Notes: generated by a model not told the origin, from the letters alone. A stretch of 40,241 bases of DNA from an uncultured Dysosmobacter sp. (GCA_934504065.1 CAKSVQ010000009.1:1-40241); one strand, 5' to 3'; positions 15,419 to 23,281 are shown, counted from the stretch's first letter. Made by a program: numbers and translations.

Positions 15419-15438
15419 CGTCTCCCCGTCGGGAGACG
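15419..15438 (-). other. Hairpin between DUF3842 gene and iclR
   Basis: CGTCTCCC and GGGAGACG form an 8-bp stem with a CGTC loop just upstream of the iclR ribosome binding site. It has no T-tract on the minus strand; it may be an RNA processing or stability element. Confidence 0.4.
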
Positions 15439-15446
15439 TTTTCAAT

Positions 15447-15881
15447 TTACTCAGACAGCCTGTCCAGCTCTTCGCCCAGCATGGCGACAGCCTGCTCCAG
15501 ATAGACCTGCAGAGACTGCACCGGGCCGATAGCCAGCCGGATGCTGCACCGCTGGGAGGGCACCAGAATTTTCAGCGCACTGCTGCCGCCCACGGCCGCG
15601 GCCATCTGCGGCGTCATCTCGCCTAGCAGACCGTTGGCCGCGAGGATCGCCACCGGGCCGAGGATCACCTGCATCTGCCCGGCATTGTGGACAATGGCGT
15701 TTTCTCCGGTGGCGCCGTCGTCCGCGCCGCCCTTAAGCATGGCCGCCGTGGCCAGCGCATTGGTCCCCAGCGCCCGCACGTAGAGCGAGGGGTATGCCCG
15801 CTTGATCTGCTCGACCAGCGCCCGGCCCACGCCGCCGCCCTGCCCGTCGATCACCGCGACGATGATACTCTGCCGCTTCAT
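15447..15881 (-). CDS. DUF3842 family protein
   Basis: This 144-residue protein matches the DUF3842 family of Clostridia: an N-terminal VIDGQGGGVGRALVE glycine loop, ALGTNALATAAMLKGGA, DDGATGENAIV, and GPVAILAANGLLGE. The glycine-rich start resembles a nucleotide-binding Rossmann loop. The function is not known. The start at 15881 has GGGAGG upstream and a well-formed promoter. It is the first gene of a unit with iclR. Confidence 0.88.
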   Translation of the reverse strand: MKRQSIIVAVIDGQGGGVGRALVEQIKRAYPSLYVRALGTNALATAAMLKGGADDGATGENAIVHNAGQMQVILGPVAILAANGLLGEMTPQMAAAVGGSSALKILVPSQRCSIRLAIGPVQSLQVYLEQAVAMLGEELDRLSE

Positions 15882-15898
15882 AGGCCGCCTCCCTCTAC

Positions 15899-15927
15899 AT
15901 TATAGAACGGTATTCTAAAAATTGCAA
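15899..15927 (-). promoter_or_regulatory. DUF3842-iclR promoter with operator
   Basis: TTGCAA (15922-15927) and a perfect TATAAT (15899-15904) are 17 bases apart on the minus strand. The spacer holds the palindrome AGAACGGTATTCT (15904-15916), a likely IclR autoregulatory site. A second dyad, CAGGAAC-N6-GTTCCTG, lies just upstream at 15928-15947. Confidence 0.7.
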
Positions 15928-16096
15928 CAGGAACTTGCCAGTTCCTGCCTGATTCGGCAAACCGCCCCGTTCGGATATTCTTCTTATACTATATTATGCA
16001 CGTGCCCCCGTGTCTGTCAATACGTTTTTGATGATAGCAAATAATATTTGTTTATACCGAACAAGTCTTTCGTCATATTTTTGACAGGCTCACCCC

Positions 16097-16126
16097 TTGA
16101 CGAATCCTCGTCTGATTTGCTATACT
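16097..16126 (+). promoter_or_regulatory. Promoter of lar operon
   Basis: TTGACG (16097-16102) and TATACT (16121-16126) are 18 bases apart. Transcription should begin near 16133, more than 200 bases upstream of larE. Confidence 0.65.
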
Positions 16127-16132
16127 GGTAGC

Positions 16133-16352
16133 ACAATGTAGCCACAAGGCTGCGCCGCGCCCTGAAGGGCGTCTGCTTTCTTCCCCCATCCGCGCATCCT
16201 TGCAAAGTCCCGCCGCAGGCGCAGGACGTTTTGCGATGTTTTTGTTTCATTATTTAATGGTATCGTAACGGCGGCATGAGCCGCCTGAAATGTCAGAAGA
16301 CATACCGTGGGGTATGTCTTTTTATTTTCTTTTCGTAAGGAGTGTTCCATCC
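16133..16352 (+). ncRNA. Structured leader of larE, candidate riboswitch
   Basis: The leader of about 220 nt contains a series of stem-loops: AGCC/GGCT around ACAA (16140-16151), CGCCC/GGGCG around TGAA (16158-16171), and GGCGGC/GCCGCC around ATGA (16270-16285). It ends in a perfect intrinsic terminator. ATGTC at 16290-16294 can pair with GACAT at 16299-16303, which would break the terminator stem, so an on/off switch is possible. I do not recognise a known riboswitch consensus (not cobalamin, Moco, fluoride or NAD by eye). Nickel, the pincer cofactor or its pyridine precursor would be natural ligands, but that is inference. Confidence 0.5.
16297..16333 (+). terminator. Intrinsic terminator inside larE leader
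   Basis: AAGACATACC pairs perfectly with GGTATGTCTT around a GTGG loop and is followed by TTTATTTTCTTTT. It lies directly upstream of the larE ribosome binding site AAGGAG, so it must be read through for the operon to be expressed. Confidence 0.8.
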
Positions 16353-17111
16353 ATGGACCTGAAAACCTTTTTTGAGCAGAACCCCTCCGGGGCGCTGGCC
16401 TTTTCCGGCGGAACGGATTCTTCCCTGCTGGTCTGGGCCGCCGCGCAGTACGGCAAGGACTGGCATGCCTACTATGTCCACTCTGCCTTCCAGCCCGCCT
16501 TTGAGCTGGCGGACGCCCGGCGCATCGCCTATCAGTGCCAGCTTCCCCTGACCATTATCGACGCGGACATTCTCCGCTACCCCGAAGTGGTGGCCAACCC
16601 CTCCGACCGCTGCTATTACTGCAAGCGCCGGGTCTTTTCCGCCATTTTGCATCAGGCCGCCGAGGACGGCTATTCCCTCATCATCGACGGAACCAACGCC
16701 TCGGACGATTCCGGCGACCGCCCAGGCATGAAGGCCCTGCGGGAAATGCAGGTGCGCTCGCCCCTGCGGGAGTGCGGCCTGACCAAGTCTGATGTGCGGG
16801 CCATGTGCCGCGAGGCCGACCTGTTTGTGTGGAGCAAGCCCTCTTACGCCTGCCTTGCCACCCGCATCCCCGCCGGAACCCCCATCACGGCGGAGGCCCT
16901 GCAAAAGGTGGAGCAGGCGGAAAACCTGCTCTCCTCCATGGGCTTTCAGGATTTCCGCGTCCGCCTGCGCGGCGGCAGCGTCGCCGTGCTGCAATTCACT
17001 GCCGACCAGTTCCCCTATGCGTGGGAGCGGCGGGAGCAGATCCTTGCGGCACTCGCCCCCCTTTTCACGCTGGTCACGCTGGACCTGAAGCCCCGGGCGA
17101 AGTCCCGCTGA
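16353..17111 (+). CDS. larE: LarE-type ATP-dependent sulfur transferase
   Basis: The 252-residue protein has the PP-loop SGGTDSS (18-24) of the N-type ATP pyrophosphatases and the PSYACLATRIPAG motif of LarE. LarE adenylylates pyridinium-3,5-biscarboxylate mononucleotide and inserts sulfur to make the dithio form of the nickel-pincer cofactor. Cys167 corresponds to the sacrificial Cys176 of L. plantarum LarE. Two further cysteines in CYYC (87 and 90) suggest the three-cysteine, [4Fe-4S]-dependent type that need not consume its own sulfur. The ATG at 16353 is preceded by AAGGAG; 21 upstream codons overlap the terminator. First gene of the lar operon. Confidence 0.92.
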   Translation: MDLKTFFEQNPSGALAFSGGTDSSLLVWAAAQYGKDWHAYYVHSAFQPAFELADARRIAYQCQLPLTIIDADILRYPEVVANPSDRCYYCKRRVFSAILHQAAEDGYSLIIDGTNASDDSGDRPGMKALREMQVRSPLRECGLTKSDVRAMCREADLFVWSKPSYACLATRIPAGTPITAEALQKVEQAENLLSSMGFQDFRVRLRGGSVAVLQFTADQFPYAWERREQILAALAPLFTLVTLDLKPRAKSR

Positions 17112-17124
17112 AGGAGGCACAGGG

Positions 17125-17880
17125 ATGGCAAAGGACATTCTTTCCGTGCTGCGGGAGGTACACTCCGGCGCGCTGACGCCGGAGGACGCCCTGCTGCGGC
17201 TGAAGCTGGCACCCTTTGAGGACCTGGGCTACGCCAAGGTGGATTACCACCGCGCCGTCCGGCAGGGCGTGCCGGAGGTCATTTACGGCCAGTCCAAGAC
17301 CCGGGAGCAGATCAGCGGCATTCTCTCCGCCATGGAAAAGCGGGAGTGCGACAATATTCTGGTCACCCGTATCTCGCAGGAGACGGCAGACTATCTCGCC
17401 CAGCGCTTCCCCCTGCGCTATGAGCCGCTGGCCCGTCTGGCGCTGGCCTTCCCCAAGGAAGTGAAAGGCAAGGGCTCGATCGTGGTGGCCACCGGCGGCA
17501 CCAGTGACATGGGTGTGGCCGAGGAGGCCGCCATCACCGCCGAGGCACTGGGCAACCGTGTGACCCGCCTTTATGACGTGGGCGTTGCGGGGCTGCACCG
17601 CCTTTTAAGCAATCTGGAACCACTGATGAGCGCCCGGGTGGTCATCGCCGTGGCCGGAATGGAGGGCGCCCTTGCCAGCGTGGTGGGCGGCCTTGTGGAC
17701 TGCCCGGTCATCGCCGTGCCCACCAGCGTGGGCTATGGCGCGTCCTTCGGCGGTGTCAGCGCCCTGCTGTCCATGCTGAACTCCTGCGCCAGCGGCACCA
17801 GCGTGGTGAATATCGACAACGGCTTCGGCGCGGGCTTCCTCGCCAGCCGCATCAATCAAATGGAGAGTGCAAAGGAATGA
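17125..17880 (+). CDS. larB: LarB, nicotinate adenine dinucleotide carboxylase/hydrolase
   Basis: This 251-residue protein matches LarB. The C-terminal half is AIR-carboxylase (PurE)-like, with VVATGGTSDMGVAEEAA, DVGVAGLHRLL and VPTSVGYGASFGG motifs. LarB carboxylates C5 of the pyridinium ring of nicotinic acid adenine dinucleotide and cleaves the phosphoanhydride, the first step of nickel-pincer cofactor synthesis. It begins 13 bases after larE, with a GGAGG site, and overlaps larC by four bases. Confidence 0.94.
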   Translation: MAKDILSVLREVHSGALTPEDALLRLKLAPFEDLGYAKVDYHRAVRQGVPEVIYGQSKTREQISGILSAMEKRECDNILVTRISQETADYLAQRFPLRYEPLARLALAFPKEVKGKGSIVVATGGTSDMGVAEEAAITAEALGNRVTRLYDVGVAGLHRLLSNLEPLMSARVVIAVAGMEGALASVVGGLVDCPVIAVPTSVGYGASFGGVSALLSMLNSCASGTSVVNIDNGFGAGFLASRINQMESAKE

Positions 17881-19226
17881 AGACATTATATCTGGAATGC
17901 ACTATGGGCGCCGCCGGCGATATGCTGATGGCGGCGCTGTATGAGCTGATGGACCCCCAACAGCAGCACGATTTTCTGGACACGATGAACCGCCTGTTCC
18001 CCGGCGTTTCCGTCCAGCCCCGGCAGGCCGTGACCTGCGGCATCACCGGAACGCACATGGATGTATTCATCCGGGGTGAGGAAGAGCACAGCCATGACGT
18101 GGCCCTGGGCTGCGGCGACGGCCATTCTCATATCCACACCCACGGGGAAAACGAACACGACCATCCCCACGACCATGAGCACGAGCATGACCATGAGCAC
18201 AGCCACGACCATGAGCATCATCATGACCACGATCACGACCATATGCATGACCACGGGCACCACCATCACCACACCGCTCCGTCTGCCATCACCGCCCTGC
18301 TGGATGGGCTGGACGCCCCGGCAGAGGTGAAGGAAGCCGCCAAGGCCATCTATGCCGACATCGCCGGGGCCGAGGCCAAAGCCCACGGGATGCCCGTTTC
18401 CGAAATCCATTTCCACGAGGTCGGCGCGCTGGACGCGGTGGCGGACGTGACAGGCGTGTGCCTTGCATTGCACCTGCTGCATCCCGACCGCATTGAGGCG
18501 TCCCCCATCCACCTCGGCAGCGGACAGGTGCGCTGCGCCCACGGCATCGTGCCCGTGCCCGCCCCCGCCACTGCCCACCTACTTGAGGGCATCCCCTGCT
18601 ACACCGGGGATATCCGGGGCGAGCTGTGCACCCCCACCGGCGCGGCGCTGCTGGCCCACTTCGCCTCCAGCTTCGGCCCCATGCCCGTGATGTGCCTTGC
18701 AAAGACGGGCTACGGCGTGGGCAAAAAGGAATTCCCCGCCGCCAACTGCGTCCGGGCGTTCTGGGGCGAGCAGGGCGACCCCCAGCAGGCCGAGATCATC
18801 GAGCTTTGCTGCCACATTGACGACATGACGGCGGAAGCGCTGGCCTTTGCCGGAGAGCAGCTTCTCGCACAGGGCGCGCTGGATGTTTCCGCCGCTCCCC
18901 TGACCATGAAAAAAGGCCGGACAGGCGTGAGCTTCACCGTGCTGTGCAAGCCCAAGGATGAAGAGCGCATTGCCCACGCCATCCTGCGGGAAACCAACAC
19001 CAACGGCGTCCGCTCCCGCAGATGCCGCAAGTTTATCCTCACCCCCTCTGTGAAAACCGTGGACACCGCCTACGGCCCCATGCGCATCAAATGCGCCGAT
19101 GGCGAGGACATCCACCGGGAAAAGCCGGAATACGACGACGTGGCCGCCGCCGCAAAGGCCGCAGGCGTTCCTTTCCGCGAAGTCTGGGCAGCTGTTTTTA
19201 AGGAGTGCGGGCATGAATCGAACTGA
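17877..19226 (+). CDS. larC: LarC, nickel insertion protein (cyclometallase)
   Basis: The protein has 449 residues. It starts LYLECTMGAAGDM, the LarC signature, and ends in the domain that is encoded separately as larC2 in L. plantarum, where the two parts are joined by ribosomal frameshifting. Here both are in one uninterrupted frame. Residues about 71-132 form a His/Asp/Glu-rich insert with dozens of histidines, a metal-storage loop common in nickel proteins. LarC inserts nickel into the dithio-pyridinium nucleotide using CTP. The ATG overlaps the larB stop, and the 3' end overlaps the permease gene by 14 bases. Confidence 0.94.
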   Translation: MKTLYLECTMGAAGDMLMAALYELMDPQQQHDFLDTMNRLFPGVSVQPRQAVTCGITGTHMDVFIRGEEEHSHDVALGCGDGHSHIHTHGENEHDHPHDHEHEHDHEHSHDHEHHHDHDHDHMHDHGHHHHHTAPSAITALLDGLDAPAEVKEAAKAIYADIAGAEAKAHGMPVSEIHFHEVGALDAVADVTGVCLALHLLHPDRIEASPIHLGSGQVRCAHGIVPVPAPATAHLLEGIPCYTGDIRGELCTPTGAALLAHFASSFGPMPVMCLAKTGYGVGKKEFPAANCVRAFWGEQGDPQQAEIIELCCHIDDMTAEALAFAGEQLLAQGALDVSAAPLTMKKGRTGVSFTVLCKPKDEERIAHAILRETNTNGVRSRRCRKFILTPSVKTVDTAYGPMRIKCADGEDIHREKPEYDDVAAAAKAAGVPFREVWAAVFKECGHESN

Positions 19227-20262
19227 ACGCAGGCGGCCCCGGCTGGCCGTGCTGCTTGCGGTGCTGGCTGCCGCCGCGCTTGTCACCGTGCTTCTGGCCA
19301 CGGGGCTCGGCCCCGTCTCCGTCTCCCCTGCCGCCACCGCGAAAATCCTGCTCTCCCGCGTGCCCCTCATCGGGCAGGGCGTGCCCCACACATGGGATGC
19401 ACTGGAGGAAAACATCGTGCTGAATCTCCGGCTGCCCCGGGTGTGCCTTGGCATGGTGGTGGGCGCGTCGCTGGCGGTGTGCGGCGTGGCCATGCAGGCG
19501 CTGGTGCGCAACAATCTGGCCGATCCCTTTATTCTGGGCGTTTCCTCCGGCGCGGCAGCTTTTGGAACGCTGGGGATGCTCTTTGGAACCTTCAGCTTTC
19601 TGGGGACCTACGCCCTTTCCATCAGCGCGTTTCTGGGCGCGGCGGTGACCATCGTCTTTGTGTATGCCATCTCCCGGGTGGGCGGGCGCATCAACATCAC
19701 CCAGCTTCTGCTCTCCGGCGTGGCCATCTCCATGATCATGGACGGCGTGACCAGCATCATCAAGCTCAGCGCTCCCAACGCGCTGGGGCTGCACAACGCG
19801 GAGTTCTGGATGTCCGGCAGTCTGGCCGGAGCCAAGTGGGCGTATTTGAAGCTGCCCTTCTGGGTGCTGGTGGGATGCATGGCCTTTCTGCTGGTCAACT
19901 ACCGTGGGCTGAATCTGCTGCTGCTGGGCGACGAGAGCGCAGGATCGCTGGGCGTGAATGTGCCCCGGCTGCAAAAGATGCTGGTGCTGGCGGCCTCCTT
20001 AATGGCAGGGGTCACCATCGCCGTCAGCGGCACCATTGGGTTCGTGGGGCTGATGGTGCCCCATTTTACCCGGTTGCTGGTGGGCGGCGACCATCGGCGG
20101 GTGCTGCCCGTTTCCGCCCTGCTGGGCGGCATTCTGGTGGTCTGGGTGGATGTGGCGGCACGGATGCTCATCGCGCCGGAGGAGCTGCCTGTGGGCGTGC
20201 TCACCGCCGTGATCGGCGGCCCCATCTTCATCTGGATGCTGAAAAAAAGTTACAGGAGGTGA
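19213..20262 (+). CDS. FecCD-type ABC importer permease
   Basis: This 349-residue membrane protein belongs to the FecCD/BtuC family, with the QALVRNNLADPFILGVSSGAAAFG region and VGLMVPHFTRLLVGGDHR near the ATPase contact. The family has about ten transmembrane helices and takes up metal chelates such as ferric siderophores, heme or cobalamin. I use the ATG at 19213 with AAGGAG upstream; it overlaps larC, and the earlier frame runs inside larC. The tight coupling to larC makes nickel or a nickel chelate the most economical substrate. Cobalamin or iron chelates are the main alternatives. Confidence 0.9.
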   Translation: MNRTERRRPRLAVLLAVLAAAALVTVLLATGLGPVSVSPAATAKILLSRVPLIGQGVPHTWDALEENIVLNLRLPRVCLGMVVGASLAVCGVAMQALVRNNLADPFILGVSSGAAAFGTLGMLFGTFSFLGTYALSISAFLGAAVTIVFVYAISRVGGRINITQLLLSGVAISMIMDGVTSIIKLSAPNALGLHNAEFWMSGSLAGAKWAYLKLPFWVLVGCMAFLLVNYRGLNLLLLGDESAGSLGVNVPRLQKMLVLAASLMAGVTIAVSGTIGFVGLMVPHFTRLLVGGDHRRVLPVSALLGGILVVWVDVAARMLIAPEELPVGVLTAVIGGPIFIWMLKKSYRR

Positions 20263-20267
20263 CCTCG

Positions 20268-21083
20268 ATGCGCCTGCAAGTACAGGATGTGTCGTTTTCC
20301 TATCCCTGTGGAAGAGCCGTGGAGGAGATTTCCCTCCACGTGGACAGGGGTGAATTTGTGGGGCTGATCGGCCCCAACGGCAGCGGCAAGTCCACGCTGC
20401 TGAAAATGGTCTATCGGGCGCTGCGGCCGGAGCAGGGCCGCATTTTGCTGGACGGCGAGGACCTTGCGGGAATGCTCTTTCGCACCTCCGCCCTGAAAAT
20501 GGCGGTGGTGGGGCAGGAAAATGAGGTTCCCTTCGACTTTTCCGTGGAGGAAATGGTGGCCATGGGCCGCTCACCCCACAAAAAGCTCTTTGAAGCGGAT
20601 ACGGGGGAGGACCGCCGCATCGTCCATCATGCGCTGGAGCATCTGGGCATTGAGCAGCTCGCCAAGCGGAACTACCGCCACCTCTCCGGCGGCGAGAAGC
20701 AGCGGGTGCTGATCTCCCGAGCCATCGCGCAGGAGAGTGACTTCCTGATTCTGGACGAGCCCACCAACCATCTGGACATCAGCTACCAGATGCAGATCTT
20801 CGACTTTATCAAGCGGCTGAACGTCACCGTTCTCTCTGCCATCCACGATCTGAACATGGCTGCGCTGTACTGCGACCGCCTGTATGTCATGGAACACGGG
20901 CACATCGTGCTGGAGGGCACACCGGAGGAGGTGCTGACCCCCGCCAACATCCGCCGGGTGTACGGCGTGGAAAGCACCGTCTCCCGCCATCCAGCCACCG
21001 GAAAGCTCTCCATCGCATTTCTCCCGGCATTTGTACAAGCAGAATCCAACAATATGGTAAATAGAGAAAGGAATTACGCATAA
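20268..21083 (+). CDS. ABC importer ATP-binding protein
   Basis: The 271-residue ATPase has Walker A GPNGSGKST, signature LSGGEKQR, Walker B LILDEPTNHLD and a switch His in SAIHDLN, as in FecE/BtuD-type proteins. A near-perfect ribosome binding site, AGGAGGTGA, precedes the ATG at 20268. It ends in TAATG, sharing one base with the binding-protein start. The C-terminal stretch after the ATPase core is longer than usual, about 20 residues. Confidence 0.92.
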   Translation: MRLQVQDVSFSYPCGRAVEEISLHVDRGEFVGLIGPNGSGKSTLLKMVYRALRPEQGRILLDGEDLAGMLFRTSALKMAVVGQENEVPFDFSVEEMVAMGRSPHKKLFEADTGEDRRIVHHALEHLGIEQLAKRNYRHLSGGEKQRVLISRAIAQESDFLILDEPTNHLDISYQMQIFDFIKRLNVTVLSAIHDLNMAALYCDRLYVMEHGHIVLEGTPEEVLTPANIRRVYGVESTVSRHPATGKLSIAFLPAFVQAESNNMVNRERNYA

Positions 21084-22066
21084 TGAAACATTTCTTCTCT
21101 GCGGCCTGTGCACTAGCACTGACTGCCAGTCTTCTCACCGGATGCAGCAGTTCCTCCGCCGCACAGCCCGAGCCCCCTTCCTCTCCATTGGAGAATGAAG
21201 ACTATATCCCTGTGACCCTCAGCAACTATGGCCGGGAGGTCACGGTGTCCAAGCTGCCGGAAAAGGTGCTGACCCTTGGTCCCAACTGCACGGAGCTGTT
21301 CGTCGCGCTGGGGCTGGGTGACCGGGTCATCGGCCGCTCACTGGTCAACCACAGCCGGGGCCCGCTGCCGGAGTATGCCGACATCGTAAACGCCATCCCT
21401 GAGCTCAACCACGCCTCCGCCACCCGGGAGGCCATTCTTACCAGCGGCGCGGATTTCATTTACGCGCTGGACTGGGAGATCAGTGACGAGGGCTGCGACC
21501 CGGAGGAGGCTGCCCAGTACGGCATGACGGTCTACATCAACTCCGCCACCACGCTGGAAGAGCAGTATCAGGAGATCAGCGATATTGGCCGCATCTTCGG
21601 TGTGGAGGATACCGCCAGCGCTTTTGTGGAGGACCAGCGCGCCCGCATTGCCGCCGTGGCAGATACGCTGAACGGCCAGACGCCGAAAAAGGTGCTGGTG
21701 TATGACAGCGGAAACGACGGCGTGTTCACCTGCTCGGGCAGCAACTTTGAGTCGCTTCTCATCTCACTGGCCGGAGGTGAGAACCTCTTCGACGACCTGA
21801 CGGACAAGCAGTGGATCACCGTCAGCTACGAAGAAGTCTTGGCCCGGGAGCCGGACGTGATCCTGATCCACGATTACGACTCCCCCTCGGTGGAGGAAAA
21901 AATCGCGGAGATCAAGTCGAACCCCACGCTTTCTCAGCTGGAGTGCGTGAAAAACGACGCCTTTGCGGTCATCACGCTGGAGAGCGTGCTGCCCGGTGAC
22001 CGGATGGCCTATGCCGTGGAATCCCTGGCCGCCGATTTCTTCCCGGAGCTGTTCCCTCAGACCTGA
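21083..22066 (+). CDS. Metal-chelate-binding lipoprotein of ABC importer
   Basis: The 327-residue protein has a signal peptide with lipobox LLTGC (Cys21) and then a class III periplasmic-binding-protein fold of the FecB/BtuF type (VLTLGPNCTELFVALGLGDRVIG). It would sit on the outer face of the membrane and feed the permease encoded two genes upstream. No His-rich loop is present, unlike in the nearby ZnuA-type protein. A chelated metal or corrinoid is more likely as ligand than a free ion. AGAAAGGA precedes the start. Confidence 0.9.
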   Translation: MKHFFSAACALALTASLLTGCSSSSAAQPEPPSSPLENEDYIPVTLSNYGREVTVSKLPEKVLTLGPNCTELFVALGLGDRVIGRSLVNHSRGPLPEYADIVNAIPELNHASATREAILTSGADFIYALDWEISDEGCDPEEAAQYGMTVYINSATTLEEQYQEISDIGRIFGVEDTASAFVEDQRARIAAVADTLNGQTPKKVLVYDSGNDGVFTCSGSNFESLLISLAGGENLFDDLTDKQWITVSYEEVLAREPDVILIHDYDSPSVEEKIAEIKSNPTLSQLECVKNDAFAVITLESVLPGDRMAYAVESLAADFFPELFPQT

Positions 22067-22069
22067 CCC

Positions 22070-22092
22070 GTTTTCCACACAGCGTGGAAAAC
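22070..22092 (+). terminator. Hairpin after lar/ABC operon
   Basis: GTTTTCCAC (22070-22078) pairs with GTGGAAAAC (22084-22092), directly after the operon stop and followed by TTCTTTCC. It backs up the stronger terminator downstream. Confidence 0.6.
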
Positions 22093-22112
22093 TTCTTTCC
22101 CCATAAACTATG

Positions 22113-22151
22113 AAAAACCCGCACATTCCCTGCCGGAACGTGCGGGTTTTT
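22113..22151. terminator. Bidirectional intrinsic terminator
   Basis: AAAAACCCGCAC and GTGCGGGTTTTT form a perfect stem with a partly paired loop. It separates the convergent lar/ABC operon and znuA-like gene. Confidence 0.9.
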
Positions 22152-22156
22152 CCTGT

Positions 22157-23134
22157 TCAGCTGTTGCCGCCCATGTAGCGGCGCAGGGTCTCCAGATTGC
22201 CCTGCATCAGGGAAAGATAAGTGACGCCGTTTTCCATGTCCTGCCGGGAAACATTGTGGCAGGTGTGGAACATGGCGGTCTCCACCCCCGCCGCTTCGGC
22301 AATACTGTCCGCCACCAGATGGTTGGAAAACTCAATATACCACACCACCGGAAGCTGCTCTTCCCGCACCTTATTGGTCAAAAACGCCACTGTGGCGGCG
22401 GAGGGTTCCGTCTGCGTGCCGCAGCCGGGAAACGCCGCGTAATATTCCACGCCGTAGGCTGCGGCAAAATACCGCAGGGGGAAGCGGTCGCCAAACACCA
22501 TGGGGCCCCGGTCCACCGAGAAAAACTCCCGGAACTCCCCATCCAGCGCTTCCAGCTTTTGGGCATAGTCCCCCGCGGCGGCAAGATATGCCGCGCTGTT
22601 GGCCCCGTCCAGTGCGGCAAGGCGCTGGCCGATGGCCTCAGTAATAGCGGCGGCGTTGGCCGGGGAGGTCCACACATGCTCGTCCAGACCGATCACATCG
22701 CCCTCGCCGTGGTGGTGTTCGTCTTCGTGGTGGTCCTCATGGTCGTGGCCCCGCTCGGCCTGCATCCCCTCCACGGTCTCCTCTTCCAGCAACGGCACAC
22801 AGTCGATCATCCGCAGCTGCTCGCCCTTTGGCTCCACCGCGTCCAAGATCGTATCCACCCAAGCGTCAGACTCGCCGCCTAAATAAATAAACAGGTCGCA
22901 GTTCTGCACAGCCAGAATGTCCGCAGGCGTGGGCTCATAGGAATGGCTCTCCGCCCCCGGCGGCAGCAGCAGCTCTACGTCCGCAAGCCCCCCGGCGGCA
23001 GCCCGGGCCAGATCATAGGCGGGGAACACCGTCGTCACAATATGCACTCGCCCATCCTCCGCCTGCGCCGGGGCGGCAGGGGCGCAGGCCGTGAGCAGCA
23101 GGCAGAAAAGCAGTGCTGGCAGCAATTTTTTCAC
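22157..23134 (-). CDS. znuA: Zinc/manganese-binding lipoprotein, ZnuA/AdcA-like
   Basis: The 325-residue protein has a lipobox LLTAC (Cys17) and the cluster A-I (TroA/ZnuA) fold. Ligand His residues are expected at SHSYEPTP and in LDEHVWTSP, with an Asp/Glu near the end. A His/Asp/Glu-rich loop (about residues 128-146) is typical of zinc-specific members. It starts with GTG at 23134, with AAGGAG eight bases upstream. No permease or ATPase gene adjoins it, so it must work with a transporter encoded elsewhere. A Fur-family dyad lies 15 bases upstream of the start, consistent with zinc-responsive (Zur) control. Confidence 0.9.
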   Translation of the reverse strand: MKKLLPALLFCLLLTACAPAAPAQAEDGRVHIVTTVFPAYDLARAAAGGLADVELLLPPGAESHSYEPTPADILAVQNCDLFIYLGGESDAWVDTILDAVEPKGEQLRMIDCVPLLEEETVEGMQAERGHDHEDHHEDEHHHGEGDVIGLDEHVWTSPANAAAITEAIGQRLAALDGANSAAYLAAAGDYAQKLEALDGEFREFFSVDRGPMVFGDRFPLRYFAAAYGVEYYAAFPGCGTQTEPSAATVAFLTNKVREEQLPVVWYIEFSNHLVADSIAEAAGVETAMFHTCHNVSRQDMENGVTYLSLMQGNLETLRRYMGGNS

Positions 23135-23149
23135 AAATATATCTCCTTC

Positions 23150-23172
23150 AATTTGAGAATCATTTTCGAATT
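23150..23172. promoter_or_regulatory. Fur/Zur-type operator
   Basis: AATTTGAGAATCATTTTCGAATT is a 23-base imperfect dyad. Its core, TGAGAATCATTTTCG, differs in few positions from the Fur-family 7-1-7 box TGATAATnATTATCA. It overlaps the leader of the znuA-like gene. Confidence 0.65.
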
Positions 23173-23219
23173 TACATCATAGCACGCACCGCCGAAAAAT
23201 GCAAGCGGGAAGTTAGGGC

Positions 23220-23247
23220 TTCACAAATCCGCAAAACAGTATATACT
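23220..23247 (+). promoter_or_regulatory. Probable promoter of HdeD-like gene
   Basis: TTCACA (23220-23225) and TATACT (23242-23247) are 16 bases apart, 35 bases before the start of the downstream gene. Confidence 0.45.
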
Positions 23248-23281
23248 AAAGGGTGAATTTGTTGAATCGGGAGGAATTTCC

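Noticed and set aside
16017..16350. Minus-strand small open frames in the larE leader
   Set aside because: They overlap each other, lack good ribosome binding sites and cover the structured leader and terminator.
18070..18280. Short repeated CATGAC/CACGAC units as a tandem repeat or CRISPR-like array
   Set aside because: They are in frame with larC and encode its His/Asp-rich metal-binding segment; there are no spacers.
17877..19226. Programmed frameshift in larC as in L. plantarum
   Set aside because: The gene is open from end to end in one frame, so no frameshift is needed.
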